This document shows, piece by piece, positions 1 to 5,434 of a DNA stretch of 7,642 nucleotides. This DNA comes from Pseudomonadota bacterium (GTDB lineage: Bacteria > Pseudomonadota > Alphaproteobacteria > Rhizobiales > Xanthobacteraceae), in assembly GCA_023392205.1 (NCBI GenBank), contig JAEVZN010000411.1:1-7642 (forward strand), given 5' to 3'. Within the stretch, counting starts at the first letter, position 1. Each line of letters starts with the position of its first letter. The notes under the pieces are model-generated. The model was not told the origin of the DNA, made no database searches, and was given only the letters and a program-made list of their open reading frames with translations. Position numbers and translations under genes: made by a program.

Positions 1-30
1 GAATCGGCGGCGCGGTTTGACGCTCTGATT

Positions 31-39
31 TGCTATGAT
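31..39 (+). promoter_or_regulatory. Candidate extended -10 promoter for the FAH-family hydrolase gene
   Basis: The sequence TGC-TATGAT reads as an extended -10 element (TGn followed by TATGAT, five of six matches to TATAAT). There is no good -35 box at the usual distance: TTGACG at 17-22 sits only 11 nt upstream, too close to serve as one. Transcription would begin near position 46. That leaves a leader of about 90 nt before the ATG at 135 and argues against the in-frame GTG at 45, which would lie at the transcript's 5' end. This is pattern reading only. Confidence 0.35.
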
Positions 40-134
40 ATGCGGTGACCCCGCTCGCGGCCAACCGCAAATCTGTACCGGCAGCCGCTTATCGCCGTTC
101 TCCGGCTCTATGTGACAAAAAAGCATCAAATCCG

Positions 135-836
135 ATGAGCGATCGTTACGTCATTCCGCAGCCGCCGCAGGCCGCACTCGCAGTCAAGGGATCCGACGAG
201 AAGTTTCCGGTGCGCCGGATCTGGTGTGTCGGCCGCAATTACATCGAGCATATCCGCGAGATGGGCCAGGACGAGCGCGCGCCCCCGTTCTTCTTTGCAA
301 AACCCGCCGATGCAGTGGTCGCCGATGGTTCGGTTGTACCCTATCCGCCGCTGACCAAGGACGTGCACCACGAGGTCGAACTGGTCGTGGCGTTGAAGTC
401 CGGCGGCCTGAACATCAAGCCGGAAAACGCCAATGATTGCATCTGGGGTTATGGCGTCGGGATCGACCTGCCGCGCCGCGACCTGCAGATCGCCTCGCGC
501 GACGTGAAACGCCCGTGGGAAATCGGCAAGGCCTTCGATGCGTCCGCCCCCTGCGGCGCGCTGGTGCCGGCCTCGGAGATCGGCCATCCGGCAAAGGGCT
601 TTATCCGCCTCAAGGTCAACGGCGAGATGAAGCAGAACGGCGATCTCGACCAGATGATCTGGAATGTGCCGGAGACGATCTGGAAGCTGTCGGAAATGGT
701 GGAGCTTGCTGCCGGCGACATCATCATGACCGGCACCCCGGCTGGCGTCGGTCAGGTGAATATCGGCGACAAGATCGAATGCGAGATCGAAGGCGTCGGC
801 TCCCTGTCGGTGACCATCGGCAAGCCGAAGGGCTGA
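135..836 (+). CDS. FAH-family hydrolase, fumarylpyruvate hydrolase-like
   Basis: A 233-residue cytosolic enzyme of the fumarylacetoacetate hydrolase fold. The family hydrolyses C-C bonds of 2,4-diketo acids with a divalent metal; short members like this include fumarylpyruvate hydrolase, which ends the gentisate pathway by giving fumarate and pyruvate. Visible hallmarks: GRNYIEHIREMG at residues 33-44, holding the likely catalytic His39 and Glu42 by analogy with FAHD1; FFFAKPADAVV at 52-62; metal ligands Glu80 and Glu82 in HHEVELVVAL, and Asp111 in GIDLPRRDLQ; and TGTPAGVG at 199-206. I chose the ATG at 135 because homology-like sequence starts there. An in-frame GTG at 45 would add 30 residues with no family resemblance. 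No clear Shine-Dalgarno is visible. The gene stands alone, convergent with the GST gene. HPPD lies about 6.7 kb away, so a role with fumarylacetoacetate is an alternative, but canonical fumarylacetoacetases are much longer (over 400 residues). Confidence 0.9.
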   Translation: MSDRYVIPQPPQAALAVKGSDEKFPVRRIWCVGRNYIEHIREMGQDERAPPFFFAKPADAVVADGSVVPYPPLTKDVHHEVELVVALKSGGLNIKPENANDCIWGYGVGIDLPRRDLQIASRDVKRPWEIGKAFDASAPCGALVPASEIGHPAKGFIRLKVNGEMKQNGDLDQMIWNVPETIWKLSEMVELAAGDIIMTGTPAGVGQVNIGDKIECEIEGVGSLSVTIGKPKG

Positions 837-852
837 TCCGCACAAGATTCAG

Positions 853-890
853 ATCCGGGGCACCTCTGATCGGTGGCCCCGGATTTTTTT
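853..890 (+). terminator. Rho-independent terminator after the FAH-family gene
   Basis: The left arm ATCCGGGG-CACC (853-864) pairs with GGTG-G-CCCCGGAT (872-884), a 12-bp stem with one bulged G at 876 and a 7-nt loop. It runs straight into seven T residues (884-890). It begins 17 nt after the stop codon. The minus-strand reading has no T tract, so it should stop only the plus-strand transcript and not that of the convergent GST gene, which ends 10 nt further on at 900. Confidence 0.9.
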
Positions 891-899
891 ATGCGCGGA

Positions 900-1526
900 T
901 CACGCCGCCGCGGGCTTGGTCTTGATCATGCCTTCCGCGCGCATCGCCTCTTCCACCGCCGGCCGTGCTCGCACCCGCTCCTGGAACGCCTTCAGGTTTG
1001 GCCATTGCGCGACATCGATCTGCTGGAAGCGCGACCAGTTCGTCACCACGAACAGATAGGCATCGGCCACGGTGAAGTTTTCGCCGACCAGATTCGTCTT
1101 GCCCTCGAGGTGCCGGTCGATGATCCCGAACGCCTTTTCCAGACTGGCCTTGGCCACCGGCTTGTAATCTTCCGGCGTGCCCTCCTTGAAGAGCGGCGTG
1201 AATTGCTTGTGCAATTCGGTGGCGGTGAAATTCAGCCATTCGAGCACGCGGTAGCGGTCCATATTGCCCGCCGCTGGCATCAGCCCGCTCTCCGGCTTGC
1301 GGTCGGCGATGTACTGCATGATCGCGACGGCCTCTGTGAGGTATGCGCCGTTGTCGAGCCTGAGCGTCGGCACATGCCCGAGGGGATTGATGTCGAGGAA
1401 ATTCTCGCCGCCGGCGGTGGTCTTGGTCTTGCGATCCACGCGCTCCAGGTCGACCGCCTGGCCGGTCTCGCGGAACACGATATGCGGCGCGAGAGAACAG
1501 GCGCCGGGTGAGTAGTACAATTTCAT
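900..1526 (-). CDS. gstA: Beta-class glutathione S-transferase
   Basis: A 208-residue soluble glutathione transferase. The N-terminus has the bacterial beta-class signature YYSPGACSLAPHI, with Cys10, which forms a mixed disulfide with glutathione in this class, and His106 in ELHKQF, another conserved beta-class active-site residue. Val52-Pro53 is the cis-proline site of the thioredoxin-like domain, and Glu65-Ala66 takes the place of the usual Glu-Ser that holds the gamma-glutamyl group. The helical C-terminal domain contains FTVADAYLFVV, with the family's N-capping/hydrophobic-staple pattern. The ATG at 1526 is preceded by AGGAG at good spacing, and the long upstream extension of this reading frame has no GST-like sequence. 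GSTs beside FAH-family genes are often maleylpyruvate or maleylacetoacetate isomerases, but those are zeta class with a serine motif. This one looks more like a detoxification or redox enzyme, so its link to ring catabolism is uncertain. Confidence 0.92.
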   Translation of the reverse strand: MKLYYSPGACSLAPHIVFRETGQAVDLERVDRKTKTTAGGENFLDINPLGHVPTLRLDNGAYLTEAVAIMQYIADRKPESGLMPAAGNMDRYRVLEWLNFTATELHKQFTPLFKEGTPEDYKPVAKASLEKAFGIIDRHLEGKTNLVGENFTVADAYLFVVTNWSRFQQIDVAQWPNLKAFQERVRARPAVEEAMRAEGMIKTKPAAA

Positions 1527-1534
1527 GGGGCTTT

Positions 1535-1539
1535 CTCCT
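1535..1539 (-). promoter_or_regulatory. Shine-Dalgarno fixing the GST start
   Basis: AGGAG on the minus strand lies 8 nt before the ATG at 1526. It decides the start against several upstream in-frame alternatives that would add about 200 residues of low-complexity shadow sequence. Confidence 0.75.
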
Positions 1540-1589
1540 GCGGGAGGCCGGGCAGACTCAGGTCGCGAGCTTGAGCCGATAATGGCCGG

Positions 1590-1618
1590 TGGACAGCTTG
1601 GCAAGACCGGCGAACAAT
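1590..1618 (+). promoter_or_regulatory. Weak sigma70-like promoter candidate for the small repeat-headed gene
   Basis: TGGACA (1590-1595, five of six matches to TTGACA) is followed after 17 nt by AACAAT (1613-1618, four of six matches to TATAAT). It lies in the 207-nt gap between the divergent GST gene and the small plus-strand gene and would give a leader of roughly 110 nt. An even weaker minus-strand candidate (TTGCCA with TATCGG) overlaps it. Both rest on consensus matching alone. Confidence 0.22.
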
Positions 1619-1733
1619 GGCAAAGGCTTGATTCGATTGGCGGATATCCACCCTCCGGAAAGGCTTTATATCGGCCGGAACCGGACGGATGTGCGGGCGT
1701 TCTTTCTGCGATCCATCGCAATGGAACTGAAGA

Positions 1734-2039
1734 ATGCGCGCCCAGACCCCCGGTCATGTCACCCCAGGTCAGATGTCTTCGGGTCAGATGTCGCCCGGCC
1801 GGATGTCGCTTCGTCAGACCCTCCGGGTGGACGAGCCGACGGCATTTGGCGATGTCGCCCTGGCGCCTGCCTTCATGACCGGCCAGTCCGAGGCGAACCT
1901 CGCCCGCGCAATGACGCAGGCGCTGGCCGAGATCAATCCCGGCACCGCCTCGCAGGCGCTGACCTATCTGCGCTCGATGTTTCCCGAAACGCCGCTGCCG
2001 CTGCGGGTCGCCGTGCTCAATGCGCTGATGCGGCGGTAA
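1734..2039 (+). CDS. Small protein of unknown function with N-terminal pentapeptide repeats
   Basis: I do not recognise this 101-residue protein. Residues 6-25 are four tandem pentapeptides of the form (P/S)-G-(H/Q/R)-(M/V)-(S/T). From about residue 26 follows a compact region (RQTLRVDEPTAFGDVALAPA, then a helical, Ala/Leu-rich stretch) ending in Met-Arg-Arg. There is no signal peptide, membrane span or cysteine. The frame from 1803 to the stop has the strongly G/C-rich third positions of the neighbouring real genes, which is the main reason to call it coding. The start is uncertain: ATG at 1734 has a weak GGAA 7 nt upstream, and in-frame ATGs at 1773, 1788 and 1803 fall inside the repeats, so a shorter 78-residue form is possible. 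It converges with livF, the two stops lying about 10 nt apart with no terminator between. Confidence 0.65.
   Translation: MRAQTPGHVTPGQMSSGQMSPGRMSLRQTLRVDEPTAFGDVALAPAFMTGQSEANLARAMTQALAEINPGTASQALTYLRSMFPETPLPLRVAVLNALMRR
1749..1808 (+). repeat. Four imperfect 15-bp tandem repeats
   Basis: Four consecutive 15-bp units begin at 1749, 1764, 1779 and 1794. The middle pair share GGTCAGATGTC, and the outer units diverge by several substitutions. Each unit encodes one pentapeptide (PGHVT, PGQMS, SGQMS, PGRMS), so the array stays in frame with the small gene. Three units carry an in-frame ATG. Confidence 0.8.
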
Positions 2040-2049
2040 GGCGCGCGGC

Positions 2050-2754
2050 CTACATCCCGAGATAGGCCTTGCGAACGCGGTCGTCGGCCAGCAATTCCTC
2101 GCCCGAGCCGGTGAGCGTAATGCGGCCGTTTTCCAGAACATAGGCGCGGCTGGCAAGTTTCAGCGAAACCGCCACATTCTGCTCCACCAGCAGGCACGTC
2201 AGCCCCTCACGGTTGAGGTCCTGGATGGTCGCCAGCACGTCCTGAACAAGCGCGGGTGCCAGCCCGAGCGAAGGCTCGTCGAACATCACAAGCTCCGGCG
2301 CACCCATCAGGCAGCGGCCGATGGCGAGCATCTGCTGTTCGCCGCCGGAAAGCGTGCCGGCCGCCTGCCCGGCCCGCTCATGCAGCCGCGGAAACATCTT
2401 CAGCACCCGCTCGCGGGTCTCTGCGCGGCCCTCGCGCGCGCGCGGCAGCATCGCGCCCATGTCGAGATTTTCCGCGACCGAAAGGTTTGGAAATATCTGC
2501 CGCCCCTCCGCCACCTGACCGATGCCGAGATTGCAGACCTTGTAGCTCGGCCAGCCTGCAATCTCCTCGTCATGGAAGCGGATCTTGCCGCGCCTTGGCT
2601 GCACCATGCCGGCAATGGTGCGAATGAGCGAGGTCTTGCCGGCCCCGTTGGCGCCGACAATGGCGACGATTTCACCCTTGGGCACCTCGATCGACACCTC
2701 GTCGAGCGCCTGCGCATCGCCATAGAACACATCGATGGCATCGACCGTCAGCAT
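2050..2754 (-). CDS. livF: ABC transporter ATPase, LivF type
   Basis: A 234-residue nucleotide-binding subunit on the cytoplasmic face of a branched-chain amino acid/aromatic-type (HAAT) importer; it pairs with LivG to drive the LivHM permease. Motifs: Walker A GANGAGKT (34-41), signature LSGGE (135-139) in GTLSGGEQQMLAIGR, Walker B LVMFDE (155-160) with catalytic Glu160, then PSLGLAP. The switch-histidine position is Gln192 in LLVEQN, and the Q-loop area reads VAEGR; both are usual LivF traits rather than defects. Length matches the family. The ATG at 2754 overlaps the livG stop by one base (TAATG), with GGAGG at 2765-2769, so translation is coupled. This is the last gene of the operon. No terminator follows; transcription must end inside or beyond the convergent small gene. 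Confidence 0.95.
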   Translation of the reverse strand: MLTVDAIDVFYGDAQALDEVSIEVPKGEIVAIVGANGAGKTSLIRTIAGMVQPRRGKIRFHDEEIAGWPSYKVCNLGIGQVAEGRQIFPNLSVAENLDMGAMLPRAREGRAETRERVLKMFPRLHERAGQAAGTLSGGEQQMLAIGRCLMGAPELVMFDEPSLGLAPALVQDVLATIQDLNREGLTCLLVEQNVAVSLKLASRAYVLENGRITLTGSGEELLADDRVRKAYLGM

Positions 2755-3488
2755 TAATGCACCGCCTCCGCACCGAGATAGCAGGCCAGCACATCCTTGT
2801 TCTGTGTCACCGAAGCGGGATCGCCCTCGGCAATGACCTTGCCGTAATTGACCACCACAATATGCTGCGACAGCGCCATCACCGCGCGCATGACATGCTC
2901 GATCAGCAAGATCGTGATGCCGGTCTCCTCGTTCAGTTTGCGGAAGACGGAAACCATGCGGTCGGTTTCGGTCGGGCGCAGGCCGGCCATCACCTCGTCC
3001 AGCAGCAGAAGCCGCGGCTTGGTGGCCAGCGCCCGCGCGACTTCGAGGCATTTGCGGTCCGGCAAGGTGATGCCGCTCGGGCGCGCATGGCGCTTCTCGT
3101 CGAGGCCAAGCAGCTTGAGCACGCCCCCCGCGTAATCGCGCGCTTCGGCAATGTCGCTGGTCCAGAGCAGCGCGCCGATGGCTACGTTTTCCTCCACCGT
3201 CAGATCGTTGAAGGGCCGCACGATCTGAAAGGTACGGCCGACGCCGGCGCGGCAGATCTGATCCGGCCTTTTGCCGAGCAGCGACTGTCCGTCCAGCAAT
3301 ACGTCGCCCGTATCTGTCGGAAACACTCCGGCAATGAGATTGAAGATCGTGGTCTTGCCGGCACCGTTCGGACCGATCAGCGCCTGGATCGAGCCCGGCG
3401 CCACGTCGAAAGATACGTTGTCCACGGCAGCGAGACCGCGGAAGCGCTTGGAAATGCCGCGTACGGACAAAGCTGCCGCTGCCGTCAT
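2754..3488 (-). CDS. livG: ABC transporter ATPase, LivG type, with degenerate signature loop
   Basis: A 244-residue nucleotide-binding subunit, partner of LivF. Motifs: Walker A GPNGAGKT (39-46), Q-loop Gln88 in GRTFQIVRPF, Walker B LLLLDE (160-165) with Glu165, and switch His198 in LLIEHVM. These identify LivG. The ABC signature is not recognisable: where E. coli LivG has LAYGDQRRLEIAR, this protein reads ITLPDRKCLEVAR (140-152), so the glycine contacting ATP is proline. The rest of the fold is intact, so I read this as a functional but noncanonical subunit rather than a decayed gene; I believe related LivG proteins share a similar loop but cannot check here. The ATG at 3488 overlaps the livM stop by 4 nt (ATGA), with GGGGA just upstream as ribosome site. 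livF follows with a 1-nt overlap. Confidence 0.94.
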   Translation of the reverse strand: MTAAAALSVRGISKRFRGLAAVDNVSFDVAPGSIQALIGPNGAGKTTIFNLIAGVFPTDTGDVLLDGQSLLGKRPDQICRAGVGRTFQIVRPFNDLTVEENVAIGALLWTSDIAEARDYAGGVLKLLGLDEKRHARPSGITLPDRKCLEVARALATKPRLLLLDEVMAGLRPTETDRMVSVFRKLNEETGITILLIEHVMRAVMALSQHIVVVNYGKVIAEGDPASVTQNKDVLACYLGAEAVH

Positions 3489-4492
3489 GACTTGTCCCCG
3501 TCCGGCCGCCTGTCGAGCCGCAGCACACTCGCGATCCAGGGCCATACGCCGGTCGGACGGAACAGCACGATGATCGCCACGCACATGCCCCAGAAGAATT
3601 GCTTGATGCCGTCGATGCGCATGCCCTCGGTCAGACCCGACAGGGTTTCGCCGAGCGGCGTAAGAATGAAAGCACCGACGATCGGCCCGAACAATGTGCC
3701 GACGCCGCCAACAATCGTACCGAGAATGAGTTCGATGGAGCGGTTGGTGCCGAAGGTCGATTCCGCAAACAGGTTGTTGTAATAGAAGGCATACCAGACG
3801 CCCGCGATGCCGGTCAGGCCCGACGAGATCGCCACGGCGATCATCTTGTATTTGAACAGATGGATGCCGCTCGCCTCGGCCGCCTGCTGATCCTCGCGAA
3901 TGGCCTGCCAGTAATAGCCGAGCTTGGAATTGAGCAGCAGCCGGCAGAGCAGAAGCGCAAAGCCGGTCAGCGCCAGGATGACGTAATAGAACATCACCGG
4001 CGAACCGCGCAGATTGAGCAGGTCGACCGTTTCGCGGTTCGACACCGGCAGGAACAGGCCCTCGGTGCCGCCGAGCCAGCGGGTATGGTCGACCATGATG
4101 CCGGTGAATTCGGCGAAGGCGATGGTCAGCAGCGCGAAATAGACGCCGTAGATCGAGAAGCGGAAGCCCAGATAGCCGATAAAGCATCCCATCAACACCG
4201 ACAGCGCAATCGCCACGAACACGCCGATGATCGGCGGCGTGCCGAAATTGATGAACAGCGCCGCACTCGCATAGGCGCCGATGCCGACGAACAATGCGTG
4301 GCCGAGCGACAGAAGCCCGGCAAAGCCGATCATCAGGTTCCACGCCTGCCCGACATAGGCGAAATACAGGACGATGATCAGCACGCTCAGCGTGTAGTTG
4401 TTGACGAAATACGGCGCCGCGATCAGCGCCAGCGTCGCGACCGCCAGCAGCACAAGCCCGTGCGCGGGAACGCCTTCGAAAACGCGCCTCAT
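3485..4492 (-). CDS. livM: Branched-chain/aromatic-type ABC importer permease LivM
   Basis: A 335-residue inner-membrane permease forming the translocation path with LivH. About eight to nine hydrophobic segments are visible, beginning with residues 12-30 and 34-50. The family motif GFAGLLSLGHALFVGIGAYA spans 56-75. The cytoplasmic coupling loop that docks on the ATPases is GYYWQAIREDQQAAEASGI (192-210), and GGVGTLFGPIVGAF (262-275) is the conserved late segment. The tail RLDRRPDGDKS is charged and probably cytoplasmic. Length is typical (LivM proteins are usually about 300-420 residues). The ATG at 4492 lies in an ATGA overlap with the livH stop, and the livG ATG sits in the same kind of overlap at this gene's end. 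Four-base overlaps on both sides indicate coupled translation and fixed subunit ratios. Confidence 0.95.
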   Translation of the reverse strand: MRRVFEGVPAHGLVLLAVATLALIAAPYFVNNYTLSVLIIVLYFAYVGQAWNLMIGFAGLLSLGHALFVGIGAYASAALFINFGTPPIIGVFVAIALSVLMGCFIGYLGFRFSIYGVYFALLTIAFAEFTGIMVDHTRWLGGTEGLFLPVSNRETVDLLNLRGSPVMFYYVILALTGFALLLCRLLLNSKLGYYWQAIREDQQAAEASGIHLFKYKMIAVAISSGLTGIAGVWYAFYYNNLFAESTFGTNRSIELILGTIVGGVGTLFGPIVGAFILTPLGETLSGLTEGMRIDGIKQFFWGMCVAIIVLFRPTGVWPWIASVLRLDRRPDGDKS

Positions 4493-5361
4493 TGATGCAC
4501 TTTCCCGAGCAGGCCCTGCGGCCGGAACAGCAGCACCAGGATGAGCAGGGCGAAGCTGAACGCGGTTTTCAGCGAGGGTTGCAGAAGGATACCCGCCATG
4601 GCTTCCGACACCCCGATCAGGATGCCGCCAAGCAACGCACCCGGCAGGCTGCCCATGCCGCCGACGATGACGATGATGAAGGCGAGCAGCGTATAGGGCG
4701 GCCCGAGATAGGGATGCACGTCCACGATCATGATCATGATCGCGCCGGCGGCGCCAAGACAGGCGCAGCCGATGGCAAAAGTCAGCGCGAAAAGATGGCG
4801 CACATTCAGGCCCACCACCAGCGCGCCGGTGTAATTGTCGCCGCAGGCGCGGATCGCCTTGCCGGTGTCGGTATATTTGAAGAAGGCGAACATCGCCGCC
4901 GACCCGAGCAATGCGACAACGCCGGCATAGACCCGCACCTTGTCGATGATCAGTGGGCCGATCGCGAACGAGTCGAGCGCGTAGGAGACCTGTACGCCCT
5001 GTGCGTCAGGGCCGAATATCATCAACGGCAATGCGATCAGCATCACCGCGACGGCAGCCATGAGCAGAAACTGAAAATGGTCGGCGACATGCGCCACCCG
5101 CCGGATCACCCAGTCCTGCAAAATATACCCGAAGCAGAACAGGGCCAATGTCACGAACGGCAGGGCCACAAGCGGATCCACGCCGATATGCCGGAACATC
5201 ATCAGCGTCATGAACATGCCGATCACCATGATCTCGCCATGTGCGAAATTCACGATGCGGATCACTCCGAAGATCACCGACAGACCGAGCGCGCTCAGGC
5301 CGTAGATCAGGCCGGTCAACAGACCGCTGATGGCGACGTTGAAATAGATTTCGGTGGGCAA
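4489..5361 (-). CDS. livH: Branched-chain/aromatic-type ABC importer permease LivH, TTG start
   Basis: A 290-residue inner-membrane permease, partner of LivM. It opens with the LivH pattern ISGLLTGLIYGLSALGLSVI (11-30), then VNFAHGEIMVIGMF (37-50). The ATPase-docking loop lies around TDTGKAIRACGDN (164-176), and GGMGSLPGALLGGILIG (234-250) and LLFRPQGLLG (277-286) are typical late motifs. About eight membrane segments are expected. The only start in the right place is TTG at 5361, with AGGA (5372-5375) 10 nt upstream. A nearby ATG on the same strand is out of frame, and no ATG or GTG matches the family N-terminus. The binding-protein gene ends 73 nt upstream, the gap being filled by a strong hairpin. 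The weak start may lower permease output relative to the binding protein. Confidence 0.94.
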   Translation of the reverse strand: MPTEIYFNVAISGLLTGLIYGLSALGLSVIFGVIRIVNFAHGEIMVIGMFMTLMMFRHIGVDPLVALPFVTLALFCFGYILQDWVIRRVAHVADHFQFLLMAAVAVMLIALPLMIFGPDAQGVQVSYALDSFAIGPLIIDKVRVYAGVVALLGSAAMFAFFKYTDTGKAIRACGDNYTGALVVGLNVRHLFALTFAIGCACLGAAGAIMIMIVDVHPYLGPPYTLLAFIIVIVGGMGSLPGALLGGILIGVSEAMAGILLQPSLKTAFSFALLILVLLFRPQGLLGKVHQ

Positions 5362-5387
5362 GGCGGGATCATCCTGGATCGCAAGCG

Positions 5388-5411
5388 CTCCGGCCGCTTA
5401 TGCGGCCGGAG
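5388..5411 (-). promoter_or_regulatory. Perfect intergenic hairpin between the binding-protein gene and livH
   Basis: A perfect 10-bp inverted repeat, CTCCGGCCGC and GCGGCCGGAG, flanks a 4-nt loop (5398-5401). It is read on the transcript 23 nt after the binding-protein stop and 26 nt before the livH start. No T tract follows on either strand, so it is unlikely to be a full intrinsic terminator. The usual inference for such a hairpin is protection of the upstream mRNA 3' end and/or partial attenuation, giving more binding protein than permease. Confidence 0.7.
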
Positions 5412-5434
5412 GTCTTGTTCGGAGCGTCGAGGTC

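Noticed and set aside
126..845. 239-codon minus-strand frame opposite the FAH-family gene
   Set aside because: An antisense shadow of a well-supported hydrolase; composition is His/Asp/Arg-rich with no recognisable motif.
2047..2068. Inverted repeat GGCCTA/TAGGCC spanning the livF stop, considered as a terminator
   Set aside because: Only 6 bp with a 10-nt loop, no T tract, and mostly inside the livF coding sequence.
1527..2156. Upstream extension of the GST frame on the minus strand (total 418 codons)
   Set aside because: The GST N-terminus and its ribosome site are at 1526-1539; the extension is unlike any GST and runs antisense through the small gene.
3051..3071. LivG signature-loop loss read as pseudogene decay
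   Set aside because: The frame, length, Walker A/B, Q-loop and switch histidine are all intact and the gene is tightly coupled to its neighbours, so a noncanonical but working subunit is more likely.
4726..4741. 16-bp perfect palindrome with three GATC sites
   Set aside because: It lies inside livH and simply encodes the Ile-Met run of a membrane helix (residues about 207-212); codon choice explains it.
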